From positions 20,641,590 through 20,705,589 of the forward strand of contig CM065308.1 of assembly GCA_033032175.1 (NCBI GenBank): 64,000 bases of DNA, given 5' to 3'. Numbering within the stretch: the stretch's first letter is position 1; each line of letters starts with the position of its first letter. Under the pieces are notes generated by a model that was not told the origin of the DNA, ran no database searches, and saw only the letters and a program-made list of their open reading frames with translations. Positions 51,101 through 58,190 of this stretch are shown here, in pieces. The DNA is from Saturnia japonica. Its lineage: Eukaryota > Arthropoda > Insecta > Lepidoptera > Saturniidae. The position numbers and the translations under genes are program-made.

Positions 51101-54100
51101 TTTCCTTTAAAACGTAACAGCTAATAACAGAAATCAGTTGAAAGTGATACGGCACAATGAGGACGATATTTCTGTTGTTAATTGCCAATGTGTTCTCATT
51201 GAAAATCATTTTGTGTGATGTTGGAAATAAAACTGAACAGTTAAAAACGGAAATCGATGCACCGAATGAGGGAGACATTCAAAAGCGGATAGAAGAAATA
51301 ATAACCACTACAATGAAAGCGAAACCTAAGAAATATAAAATAATAAAGATTCAAAGTGAACCTAATAAGAGTTTAAACAAAACGCGAATACGGAAAGTGA
51401 AGAAACAAATAAAGAAGACGATTACTTATAGTGAAGAAAAGTATGAGAAATTTGGTAAACAGGAGCAAAATGTAGTAAATCAGGAGGTATTTATTGGAGG
51501 CTGTGCTCCGGGCTATGAGCGAGCATACGACAACACTTGTCAAATGATAGAGTATGATTACATTGTGGATGTATAAAGAAACATAGGTTGTAAAAGTTCT
51601 ACAAAAATAAATATTAACACAAAACAAAATTTTGGATGACGAAAATCAGTTTAAAATGAAATGTTCAAATTATTAAATGATTTTCATCATATAATTGAAG
51701 ACTTTGTAATCAACATACGCGTACATTATGTAGACAAGCCTTACTTGTTAATTTTTGGAGTAATTTATTTTTGTAATAAATTATTTCTTAGTGTAAAGAT
51801 GTTAAAATTGTTGTAAATAAAATTTTATGAAAATCGTACTTTGCTTTTTTGCTTTGCCTTCATTTTCTTCAGAAAGAAAAATATATATTTTAAAACAAAA
51901 GAAAAAATAATTCTCTTCCCTTTTTAAAGCCCTGGTAAACATTTTGCTGCGTAACCTATTTCTCACTCAAGTACTCTGTTAGTAAAAAATGTTTCTCTTG
52001 AAATTACTTATTATCTTTTGAAAATTTTCAATAAAGTTATGGAATATTTGTAATAGTTTGAAATAACTTTTTGTTATTTTAATTTTATTTTTTATTTTTT
52101 GAGTTTTGAGAGGCCAGCTTTTACAAGAACTATGTACCTAACTGTCACTTCATTTATCAAACATTCTATAGTAGAGCGGTGAACAGAATGCAATACTTGC
52201 GTGAGCAACGTAATAAACTTAAAACTGTTGGAATCAAATAAGTTATATCCTTCAAATTTGGATGTATTAAAATGAACTTTGAAAAATCGACCCCCATATC
52301 TGTTAGGGCATACTTCCATAATAATTATATTATTAGTATGTCAACACATATATATGAGATATTTATGAGATGGACAATTACTTAACTAATTTGGTCTATG
52401 TTAAATACAAAAGCTTCCAAATATAAAATTAATGTAAACATAGATATAATAGGCATACGATTATAAATTAATTTCAGAGTGTAAAAGTATCAGGATGTCT
52501 GCCAGCCATGGGTTACAGTTTCGCTGCCGGAACTACAGACGGCCCCGGAGCTTTTGATTTCAAACAAGGCACCACAACTTCGAACCCTTTGTGGAACGCT
52601 GTGCGAGACTTCATAGCTGAGCCGACCGAGGAAGATATCAAATGTCAAGCACCCAAACCCATACTACTGGCAACGGGCAGAGTAAGTACTTAAATCTTCA
52701 GTGGCGCCCTTAGAGGGTGCCGAGCAGGGCAATCACACAGCAACCCGGGTAGAATATTAAACAATTTATCTAAAGCACACCTCACTTTCTAAGTAGTACT
52801 GAGGATTATTGCCACCATACCTGTGAATGTTCTGTCTGTAGAAAGGAGTTTATCGAGGTAAAAAATTATTAAAACAGATTTTGAGGAATTCGATGACACA
52901 AGATTCACTCTTTCAGCTTTCAGCCCTTGATATTCTTTCTACTGAAAATGACGCAGATACATTATTTTGATTTTTAAAGTTTAACTGTGGAAACACAATT
53001 GCCAAAGCGGCTTTCTCGGCTCATTGGCTATTTTCTTCTCCGGAAATTGTGAATTGCAACACGCACTAGCCGCGACTTCTAAAATCTTTAGGAGTAGACA
53101 TGTGAAAGAAATTAGGTTTACATTTCTATATTGTAGTTTACAACAATTTTATTGATTTTGCTGGATGGTTGGACACGATAATTGTACCCAACTGTGATTC
53201 TCTGTTGGTTTTAAGTGTTTCGAGATCAGTCAGTCTATATCCTCAAAGCCCGGTAAAGCTGTCAAAGCCTCCAATGGCTCCAGGGCCCTTAAGGCTAACA
53301 GTATAATCAGTTCGTCAAAAAGAAAGAAGTATATTATACAGCATGACACTAATAAACGGCGATGGATTGCTGGATACCTACATAATGCCGTACCAAAAAA
53401 ATATTTCATTCATTTTCTACCTCCATTAAATACATAAAATAATAAAGAGAAATATACGAATCGTCTGCAAGTTTCTCATTCCGGGTCTTTAGAGTTCTAT
53501 CAAATGCTGGAGTTGTTAGAGTAAATTGGATGAGATAAAATTCTTAATAATAATGTTCTCCGTCAGGCAAAATTTCCATACGAGTGGCAGCCGAAGGTGG
53601 TCTCATGTTCAGTTGCACGCATCGGCGGTCTGTTTATAGCGGCAGTACCGGGAGAATTTACTACAATGTCGGGTAGAAGATTAAGAAATGTCGTCGCAAA
53701 TGCTGCGAAGGGTGCTAAAAAAGTTGTCTTAGCTGGTCTCTCCAACATATATTCAGATTACATTGCTACTCCTGAAGAGTACCAGGTTAGTTAAAAAAAA
53801 GTTTTTTTTTATAGTTCCAGTATGTTTGGAGGATTTCAGAAAATCCGGTCCACTTCTTAGTGTATCTTTGATCAGTACAACTGTGAAAATGTCGAAGTTT
53901 AAAAACCTTTCAATATTTAAATATTGTTACCTTCAAGGACGTAGTCAGGTCACTTCCCTTAATAGGGTGTGGGTAAGCTAAGTGTTGACTGACTTAACGG
54001 TCACAACGCAAATACTGGAGTATTATGAATAATGCTCTGTTTAAAAAAATGTAAGGTATTGTAATTTTTAACGAACAACTTAAAGACTCTCAACGGTGTT

Positions 54101-56831
54101 TAAAATATTTGTAGTCAAGGCAACGCAACAGCGAGGTAGGCATCATATTTGCTTTCCCTTGGCTGCTTGCACCTCTGACTATTTCAATAGTTACCTCTAG
54201 CAAGAATCGAATTCAAATTTGCGATTGTTCTTTTATTAACTGATCATCAAAAAATCTTCGTTAGCAAGTTATAACTACTCTCTTCATAATAAAACAAAAA
54301 TTAAAAAAATAGACATTATGTTCCAAATTATTATTGATTCAGTAATATAGAAGCGTAAAATAGGGTAGGTAGTAAAGACGAATTTCGTTTGTGTTAATAC
54401 TAAAGACCCCTAAATTTCTGTTCCCAGGCGCAAAGATATGAAGCCGCCTCCACAATCTTCGGGCCGCATACTCTCGACATCTATCTCAACAAATACGTCG
54501 AGTTGACAAAAGCTTTGGTGTCGGTTAGTTTTTAATTTTAACTATAATTACGTTCGAAGCAAATAATATAGACATTAGGGTTATTACAATAGAAAAAAAA
54601 ATCATGCACTACGAACAAGCAGCATCTCCTGTCATTTCTTTTTAACACGCGTGATCTAGTTAAACGACTGAACGAAAGAGGTAGCGTTAGTTGTGTTGCT
54701 TTTTATTGCTTTTGCTATTGTACATTGCTTTGTGATGTATATGGGTATACTTTGCGAGAATTAAAACACTTCTTACTATAAGGGTTAATCTACATTGCCG
54801 CGGAACGTTCAAACTACGGTCAACTACCACAAGATAAGGACGGTAGCTACGGGAATCATCGAAAAAGTGCGCGAAAACCGCGGAAGACAAGCGATGCGCG
54901 ACCTCTTTGAATGAACATGAAACTCCTTTTTGCTATGTAAAATTTCGTTACAAAAATTAGCTTCCATTCTGTTCCGCGGCAATGTAGATTGAGCCTTACA
55001 ACGCATCCCCACAATAAGTCTGCTAATGTTAAAGGAAATACAAGCTTTTTTTCTTTATATTATATGATAAGATTTGTATAATCATATGGACCCAGAGCGG
55101 TATGAAATAAGTTGGTTCTAATGTAGGTCTATGAAATGTATTTTAACGTTTACACAATATACTAAACGCCATGTTTCAGGGCAAATCAGTAGATCCTGGT
55201 CCTGACCCGCCGGATTTAAGCACTCAGCTGATAACTCTAGTCCCCCCTGTGCTGTGGGACACTGTTCCGTGGGGCAAGGAGTTTGGAGACTGTCTCCAGC
55301 AACCGCAGAGGCATTACAGCTATGGAGATGTTGTGGTTGCCACGTTTGTGAGTTACTTCATTGTAAATAATGCAATGGTTATGTAAAAATGAGCCGTTTT
55401 CTTTCTATACGTTCCTTTGCAAGTTTTGATCCTTATTGTAATCCGCTAGTGTAGTAATATAGGTTGTTATATATCCGCAGTAATTTTTTATATCTCGTAT
55501 TTTTTTAAGTTTTATTTTCTTTATGTATTAAGATTATAGCCTAGCAATTCCAGAATGTCATTGGGCTTAAGAAACTGTTTTTCAGTTAAACCCAGCCACA
55601 CAGACAAACAGAAACAAATAAAAACATTAGCATAATCTAGTTCAGTAACTTTTACAATACACATCTACTACAGATTAATTTTATTAATAATAAAGGATAC
55701 AGATAAATATTATATTTTGCTTTTCAATGCTTATTTCTAATTTCCCAATGGCGGGCGTTAATATTAAATAAAATATATATGAAAAATGAAATCGATAACC
55801 AGGTTTCAGGCCATCCTCGGAACAGCATCAAACACGGCCGATGGTACGCCACCATAGAGAGACTGGAGTCCGAAGAAGATGACGCGTGGACTGTCGTCGC
55901 GACTGATGCAGACTGGGAAACCAAGTATGTCCATTATAAATAGTTTTTTCTTTACCTCGTTCTCGTAAAATTTTCACTAAGTTACAATCAAAGTTTATTT
56001 CTAAAAGGTAATTACTCTTTCTCTCCACATATATTGTATTTCATGCACTCGATTCTAGAATGTTCCCATATAATCTATTTATTGTATTATATAATTATTA
56101 AAAAATAAACATGTACGGGGAAATATCCGTTTTAGTTGCAAGAATTTTTAATACTTTAACACGTAAGTCGGTGGTTTTTTTTATAGACAAATTTCGTCGC
56201 CAATGGAAGTTAATAAGACGACCGGTCTATTGTGTAGCTAGTATATTACTGACCTACACTACTCTTTACGTATAATGTTGAACAATGCACGCGGCGCATG
56301 CGGGGTGTTGGGGTGTGGGGTGTGGGGTGTGCATCTACATACATGTCACTAACACAAGCTTTTGATAAATAATAAAAATAAACAATATACTTTAAAAATA
56401 TAATGAAAATATTTATTTGCTTATAAATCATGTTTTTTAAATAAATAATAACTACAATCTATTCCACAAATATACAGAAACACATTAAACGAAAATATTT
56501 GGCCATCTAAGGTAGAAGTATTTGTGTTAAATAGTTTTTTTTTAATTCTTTCCTGGCTGCCTATAAAGTCACCAAGTGAATGGTAATGTAATTCTGATAC
56601 GCATTCAAAACCAATATGATAAATTTGTTTTTTTTTTTTTAATATTTCCACAGATTCACCTGGATACGAGACTCGAAGTTCCTAGGCACTAGTCACGTCG
56701 ACATCGAGTGGGAGATCCCCGCGGGCACTCCGGCGGGCACCTATAGGGTGCATCATTACGGCCATTATAAATATGTCTTAGGTGGTATTTACCCTTACCA
56801 CGGATTCTCTGACGGTTTTGAAGTTACATAG
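30041..56831 (+). CDS. CDase: Neutral ceramidase (13 coding exons, 693 residues)
   Basis: Joined exons: 30041-30142, 41542-41697, 42561-42737, 44580-44707, 45969-46170, 47330-47539, 49173-49292, 52478-52681, 53567-53785, 54428-54523, 55180-55347, 55803-55924, 56654-56831. They give 2,079 coding bases plus TAG; every intron is GT/AG and the frame never breaks. The enzyme hydrolyses ceramide to sphingosine and fatty acid at the cell surface or outside the cell. The N-terminus (MFVWILVGCVCAAQG) is a signal peptide. By comparison with the bacterial and human enzymes, recalled from memory, the zinc ligands are His110 in GTHTHSTPGG, His219 in NWFAVHPTSMNNTN, Glu463 in AAVPGEFTTMSGRR and Tyr495 in SNIYSDY; the nucleophile is Ser271 in TNLGDVSPN. 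An Ig-like C-terminal domain ends the protein. The length fits insect homologues (about 700). Family identity is firm; a few splice sites could shift by a codon. Confidence 0.95.
30170..30330 (+). repeat. Family D repeat copy in intron 1
   Basis: Has the shared core 'CCAGTCCTGTCTTAGGGCCG' followed by GCAAGAAACTCGATCGAG; begins about 30 bp after exon 1. Confidence 0.6.
30331..31287 (+). other. AT-rich part of ceramidase intron 1
   Basis: No feature is recognised; very low GC with many A/T runs. Confidence 0.4.
31288..31646 (+). pseudogene. Tc1-like transposase N-terminal relic
   Basis: Frames after ATG 31288 read 'RARKIIALLEESCSHTYVSQ', RLSMSRSTVQR (first helix-turn-helix), then after breaks RPNSGRKRC and 'TLRNRKASSVDLKKSLEEVR', 'GVEVSLWTVRRKLLVANISS'. 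This is the order of the bipartite DNA-binding region of Tc1 transposases (GRKR hook and the second HTH with WTVRR). Stops and frame changes occur, and the catalytic domain is missing. Its end at about 31646 is close to the left inverted repeat of the Transib-containing unit. Confidence 0.7.
31737..33730 (+). mobile_element. Unit with 200-bp inverted repeats holding a Transib relic
   Basis: 31737-31933 and 33531-33730 are inverted copies of each other. Both contain ATTTAGCAATTTC at the outer end, 'ATATGGACTTGTAAATTT', 'AAAGCTGAAACTTATA' and, innermost, GGCGTCCCCGTTC. The transposase relic starts right after the left arm. Outer ends with a CAC-type Transib terminus or a 5-bp duplication were not found, so either the element has long atypical termini or a different repeat pair happens to flank the relic. 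Confidence 0.65.
31934..32929 (+). pseudogene. Transib (RAG1-like) transposase, C-terminal half, two stops
   Basis: One frame runs for nearly 1 kb with only two in-frame stops (TAA 32312-32314 and TAA 32417-32419): MTMMDGKITSYLSDTSTAAC, 'CDICKAKPKYMNAIDL', YGLSSLHAWIKCMECV, GTTNDGNTARRFFANP, 'YCSKTAHKYIELYQWYYMPS', SVHKLLMHGADIIEH, 'PIGKLYEETSEARNKDFKHF' and 'SRKVSKITTNEDIIHSLLIT'. The last parts match the C-terminal region of Transib transposases and the related RAG1 segment around its third acidic catalytic residue (the E in the EE..EARNK stretch here). The N-terminal half, with the first catalytic residue and the DNA-binding region, is absent. Dead, but with only two visible breaks. Confidence 0.8.
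33731..36070 (+). other. Middle of ceramidase intron 1
   Basis: Contains the 3' tail of a family A repeat (34120-34212) and another LINE/SINE-tail repeat (34693-34880). The rest is AT-rich without a recognised feature. Confidence 0.45.
34693..34880 (+). repeat. LINE/SINE 3'-tail-like repeat
   Basis: 'ACCAATATTATAAATGCGAA' then CTGTCAGTCTGTTACG and TTTTCACGTCTAAACCACTGA are typical words of a very common insect non-LTR tail. Confidence 0.55.
36071..36290 (-). repeat. Family C repeat copy
   Basis: Opposite orientation to 9355-9602. Shares 'CACCGCAGGAACA', GCTGCGATCTTCTGT and ACTAGCGCG with 61442-61665. Confidence 0.7.
36597..36680 (+). mobile_element. 84-bp insertion of the Jockey 3' tail
   Basis: Body from TGCCCAAGTTCGATGAAGC to GTCAGTTCT plus A8, flanked by the perfect 10-bp duplication CCATGATAAA (36587-36596 and 36681-36690). 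Only the last 75 or so bases of the element plus poly(A) were inserted. Confidence 0.85.
36691..37336 (+). other. Part of ceramidase intron 1, nothing recognised
   Basis: Two similar segments (about 37050-37095 and 37255-37310, 'GG..GGTGAA/GAAAC.GT') suggest an old local duplication. No gene is seen. Confidence 0.35.
37337..38525 (+). repeat. Family A repeat interrupted by about 700 bp
   Basis: The 5' part of the family (37337-37510) and its 3' part (about 38210-38525) are separated by an AT-rich stretch absent from the other copies, so a later insertion or an internal variant is likely. I did not find duplication borders for it. Confidence 0.6.
38865..39385 (+). repeat. Family A repeat copy
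   Basis: Full-length match to 1312-1820, ending TTTTATTAATTGTATA. Confidence 0.8.
39780..40262 (+). pseudogene. C-terminal part of a Jockey/I-type RT relic
   Basis: Plus-strand frames spell LNVAKCQVITYTRKPF, 'RDLGSIFDFKLIFDKHIDNV', KALGFVFLLSN, 'FEVLYSSFVRFHLEYAS' and IEKIRKRFLRYLQFKS, followed by 'MLPLYTRREIVDVSCFF'. This is the region after the YADD box of a non-LTR RT. At least two frame changes and a stop separate the pieces. It is 5'-truncated and of a different family from the complete Jockey. Confidence 0.7.
40340..40555 (+). repeat. Family C repeat copy
   Basis: Matches 9355-9602 in the same orientation; contains 'GCCGCTTACCATCAGGTGG'. Confidence 0.7.
40556..41541 (+). other. End of ceramidase intron 1
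   Basis: AT-rich, no feature recognised except the exon 2 acceptor at 41540-41541. Confidence 0.4.
41542..41697 (+). CDS. CDase: Ceramidase exon 2
   Basis: 52 codons: MGYAQLEQVGRGIHLRQF .. VSVDAAMMGHGVRKE. Acceptor TTTCAG, donor GTATTT (a weaker donor than the others). Phase 0 at both ends. Intron 1 before it is 11.4 kb and filled with transposons. Confidence 0.95.
42298..42513 (-). pseudogene. C-terminal fragment of a LINE RT in intron 2
   Basis: The minus frame ends 'AVTAARLWNSLPINIQLANS' then RNSFKYSLHRFYLEHLNNS, the hallmark end of many non-LTR RT proteins. Only about 70 codons remain; opposite strand to the ceramidase. Confidence 0.6.
42561..42737 (+). CDS. CDase: Ceramidase exon 3 (zinc and catalytic His)
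   Basis: 59 codons starting VIKRLQKRYGN after acceptor TTGCAG. Contains GTHTHSTPGG, where the two His residues are a zinc ligand and a catalytic residue in the family. Donor GTAAAT. Phase 0. Confidence 0.95.
42845..43346 (+). repeat. Family B repeat copy in intron 3
   Basis: Matches 25464-26128 with internal deletions; ends CTTTTCCGCTTTATTATATTA. Confidence 0.75.
43349..43425 (-). repeat. Family E repeat fragment
   Basis: The reverse complement of 'GGCTTCCTGCACTC.TTCTCCATATA' corresponds to the middle of 13475-13838. Confidence 0.6.
43545..43770 (-). repeat. SINE-like family F copy
   Basis: Matches the body of the split SINE at 47705-48490: 'GGTGGTAGCTAGCCAGG' and 'CCCTACCAC' in the same order. 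Confidence 0.65.
44125..44492 (+). repeat. Family E repeat copy just before exon 4
   Basis: Full-length partner of 13475-13838. Ends 88 bp upstream of exon 4, so it forms part of the acceptor region of intron 3. Confidence 0.8.
44580..44707 (+). CDS. CDase: Ceramidase exon 4
   Basis: Reads SIVIAHSKLIPARLVYGEAE and 'LLDANINRSPTSYLRNPLEE', then R-A and two bases of a split Arg codon (AG|A). Acceptor TTTTTAG, donor GTAACC. No long open frame in this stretch marks the exon; I found it by searching for the segment missing between exons 3 and 5. It lies 88 bp after a family E repeat. Confidence 0.92.
45446..45750 (+). repeat. Family D repeat copy in intron 4
   Basis: Starts with AATCAAAATCAAAATATTTT and contains CACTACCACCGGTTCG and 'GAAGAACCGGCAAGACACTT'. 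Confidence 0.65.
45969..46170 (+). CDS. CDase: Ceramidase exon 5 (zinc His)
   Basis: Completes Arg188 and runs YKYDVDKTLSQVRF .. NWFAVHPTSMNNTN .. NNTLPGK. His219 corresponds to a zinc ligand. Acceptor TTTACAG, donor GTGAGC, ending in phase 0. Confidence 0.95.
46490..46614 (+). repeat. Family D repeat fragment in intron 5
   Basis: 'GGTTCGGGAAACACCCCAGT' and GAAGAGCTGGCAAGAGATTC match the family core. Confidence 0.6.
46615..47020 (-). repeat. Palindromic MITE-like repeat, empty form
   Basis: Arms 46615-46692 and about 46827-46900 are inverse copies. It matches 27014-28275 in reverse but lacks the hAT element; here the target reads CCAATCAAAG without interruption (46720 region). Confidence 0.8.
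47330..47539 (+). CDS. CDase: Ceramidase exon 6 (nucleophile Ser)
   Basis: 70 codons: GNVVCAFASTNLGDVSPN (Ser271 nucleophile), a Cys-rich loop with six Cys (GPRCEWSGSLCDQEKLLC ..), FASGPGKDMFDSTRII and ending ETGM. Acceptor TTATAG, donor GTCAGT. Confidence 0.95.
47705..48490 (-). repeat. tRNA-head SINE (family F) split by a Jockey fragment
   Basis: On the minus strand the head at 48490-48420 has an A box (GATGGCTCAGTTGGTAGCG) and a B box (GAGTTCGAATTCC), so it is tRNA-derived. The body continues after the Jockey insertion at 47925 down to about 47705 and matches 43545-43770. Confidence 0.7.
47926..48403 (+). mobile_element. 5'-truncated Jockey copy (478 bp) inside a SINE
   Basis: The sequence from AATACAAGTGACACTG to the A17 tract is almost identical to 22700-23176. 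Flanked by the 11-bp duplication TTCACCTGAGA (47915-47925 and 48404-48414). It sits in ceramidase intron 6. Confidence 0.92.
48815..48940 (+). repeat. Repeat family G copy
   Basis: 'TTCTTTGTTTAT.AAC..ATTTG.ATGAT' and TTTTGTTGGATAG match 58060-58190. Confidence 0.55.
49173..49292 (+). CDS. CDase: Ceramidase exon 7
   Basis: 40 codons: KVLNQPGEDLTGPLGIIHQF then VKMPEQEVWPFDPVTETFNT. Found by homology between exons 6 and 8. Acceptor ATTCTAG, donor GTGAGT. The following 3.2-kb intron holds the nested gene at 51157. Confidence 0.92.
49346..49440 (+). repeat. Family B repeat, 5' fragment
   Basis: Begins CTAGCAGTGCCCCACGGCTT and stops after about 95 bp; 54 bp downstream of exon 7. Confidence 0.65.
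49441..51156 (+). other. First part of ceramidase intron 7
   Basis: AT-rich, with a T24 tract near 49966-49990. Close to the nested gene an imperfect hairpin (GGAGAAGGTA .. TACCTCTTCTCC, 51058-51087) runs into TTCTCCTTTTAG (ending 51092), which also looks like a 3' splice site. Confidence 0.4.
51157..51576 (+). CDS. Small secreted lysine-rich protein, nested in intron 7
   Basis: 139 codons, one uninterrupted frame from ATG 51157 to TAA 51574-51576. Residues 1-20 (MRTIFLLLIANVFSLKIILC) are a clear signal peptide. The mature part is strongly charged and Lys-rich (KPKKYKIIKIQSEPNKS, RIRKVKKQIKKT), and the C-terminus holds two Cys in GGCAPGYERAYDNTCQ followed by an acidic/aromatic end. The C-P-G-Y-x-R .. 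C pattern occurs in several small secreted insect proteins, but I do not recognise the family. AATAAA signals at 51606-51611 and 51816-51821 fit a short transcript. It lies on the same strand as the ceramidase, inside its 3.2-kb intron 7, and may have an untranslated upstream exon (acceptor at 51091-51092). Function unknown. Confidence 0.75.
   Translation: MRTIFLLLIANVFSLKIILCDVGNKTEQLKTEIDAPNEGDIQKRIEEIITTTMKAKPKKYKIIKIQSEPNKSLNKTRIRKVKKQIKKTITYSEEKYEKFGKQEQNVVNQEVFIGGCAPGYERAYDNTCQMIEYDYIVDV
51606..51611 (+). terminator. Candidate poly(A) signal of the nested gene
   Basis: AATAAA 29 bases after the stop; a second at 51816-51821 is followed by TTTTATGA. Confidence 0.5.
51822..52477 (+). other. 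Rest of ceramidase intron 7
   Basis: AT-rich; nothing recognised apart from the exon 8 acceptor. Confidence 0.4.
52478..52681 (+). CDS. CDase: Ceramidase exon 8
   Basis: 68 codons: SVKVSGCLPAMGYSFAAGTT .. PKPILLATGR. Contains the conserved MGYSFAAGTTDGPGAF stretch. Acceptor ATTTCAG, donor GTAAGT. Confidence 0.95.
52682..53566 (+). other. Ceramidase intron 8
   Basis: Contains a short Jockey-tail relic at 53246-53322; no other feature. Confidence 0.45.
53246..53322 (+). repeat. Diverged short Jockey 3' tail in intron 8
   Basis: 'AAAGCTGTCAAAGCC' to 'AACAGTATAATCAGTTCGTC' followed by an A-rich end. It begins at the same place in the element as the 83-84 bp insertions. No target duplication found. 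Confidence 0.65.
53567..53785 (+). CDS. CDase: Ceramidase exon 9 (zinc Glu and Tyr)
   Basis: 73 codons: AKFPYEWQPKVVSCSVARIG, AAVPGEFTTMSGRRLRN (Glu463) and LAGLSNIYSDYIATPEEYQ (Tyr495). Acceptor GTCAG, donor GTTAGT. Confidence 0.95.
54428..54523 (+). CDS. CDase: Ceramidase exon 10
   Basis: 32 codons: AQRYEAASTIFGPHTLDIYL .. TKALVS. Acceptor TTCCCAG, donor GTTAGT. Confidence 0.94.
54781..54996. mobile_element. 216-bp MITE with TA target site in intron 10
   Basis: The ends are inverted repeats of about 26 bp, AGGGTTAATCTACATTGCCG .. on the left and the matching .. CGGCAATGTAGATTGAGCCT on the right, flanked by TA (54779-54780, 54997-54998). Size, TA site and lack of coding capacity fit a Tc1/mariner-type non-autonomous element. 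No autonomous partner is visible in the window. Confidence 0.85.
55180..55347 (+). CDS. CDase: Ceramidase exon 11
   Basis: 56 codons: GKSVDPGPDPPDLSTQLITL .. DVVVATF. Start of the C-terminal domain. Acceptor TTTCAG, donor GTGAGT. Confidence 0.94.
55803..55924 (+). CDS. CDase: Ceramidase exon 12
   Basis: VSGHPRNSIKHGRWYATIER .. TDADWET plus two bases of a split Lys codon. The acceptor used is AACCAG (ends 55802); the AG seven bases later would delete the conserved V-S and break the frame. Confidence 0.9.
56654..56831 (+). CDS. CDase: Ceramidase exon 13 (stop)
   Basis: Completes Lys635, then FTWIRDSKFLGTSHVDIEWE .. YKYVLGGIYPYHGFSDGFEVT and TAG at 56829-56831. The acceptor CCACAG follows a T-rich tract. 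Confidence 0.95.
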
Positions 56832-56877
56832 CAAAGATACATTTGAAATACTTGGAACGAATCGCACGCAATTATAT

Positions 56878-56883
56878 AATAAA
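56878..56883 (+). terminator. Candidate ceramidase poly(A) signal
   Basis: AATAAA 47 bases after the stop codon; a second AATAAA lies at 57278-57283. Either could end the transcript. Confidence 0.5.
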
Positions 56884-58055
56884 GTTTTATACTGTATGTA
56901 GATAGATAATCGTGTTTTCAAGGAGATTCACTTTCAAAGAGTTACTTGTTGAATTTTTATATTGCATGGTAACTATATATAACTTATTTTTTTACTCTTT
57001 TGGGTAATTGATTTTCAATTGTCAAGAAAATAATAAGTTTTAAAAATTATTATGTAAACCAAAGGCTGGTTATTTGAATAAGTTTAAGTCATGTTTAAGT
57101 TTATTAATTTGTAATACTCACTTTATGTTTCAGTATACTTTGTCAAATACAATTATTTATAAGTTAAAGTATAAATTATTAGAAGGTAAATAATAATCTA
57201 AATAATATTAATTTTATATATTTCGCAAACCTAAGAATTAAGTGCCAATAATTGTGTAAAATTATATTTGTTTATTGAATAAAAGTTATGCGATATTTTG
57301 ATGTTATATTTGTTGTAATCCTAGTTTTATGTTAATTCATTATAGCGATACAAGGCAACAATAATTGTTTTCTATCTACGGATAGGTAATTTTTTTATGT
57401 TCGTATTGCTGTACAATTCAAAATACAAAAGTATTATATTACAGTGATCTACTATTTAAAATCACGTCTAAAGCTGGTATAATAATAAAAAATAAACAAA
57501 AGAATAAATAAAAGAGATTTTTTTCCAGTTGTTTTTTTATTTGGGATAATATAGGGTATCCGAAACCACAGGAGATATAAGAGATTGTCATAGAAAGCAT
57601 TAGATATTTATTTAAAAAAAAAATCCAATACATAGAACACACATACTCACACTCTTATACACATACAAATGAACATACACGCCCAAGACTTTTACTTCTA
57701 AATTCAAACTGATGGTGTTGGCATCCGTGATACAGTTTGTATCTAGTACAATGATACATTTTTATACCTAACACATGTACGTATTTATCATTGATCTATT
57801 ATTTAGATAATTGTTAAGATTTTGTTTGTAAATAACATGTCTTAAATTATAGTTGAGTATTTGGAAAATTTGTGTACACTTGCAAATTGCAATTGTCAAT
57901 TGTCAATTATGTTTTGTTCATACATGTTTTGCTTGATTATGTGTTCAAATTTATTTTTTAGGTCGAGCTACAAACTAACGACAAAATGATAAACTTTTGA
58001 GTGCCACAAAAAAAAATACGGGATCTTACTCAATTCGAGTGTATATTTTTTTATA
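56884..58055. other. Between the two ceramidase genes, first part
   Basis: AT-rich with no supported gene. Confidence 0.45.
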
Positions 58056-58059
58056 GGCA

Positions 58060-58190
58060 TACCTTCTTTGTTTATAAACTGATTTGGATGATACTTTTTT
58101 TGTTGGATAGGGGATACTTCAAGGGTGGTTCGATTTAAATTTTATTAGCATTGGACTGTCAACTTCGGAGATACACCAGGGAACTCTTCA
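58060..58190 (+). repeat. Repeat family G copy
   Basis: Partner of 48815-48940. Confidence 0.55.
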
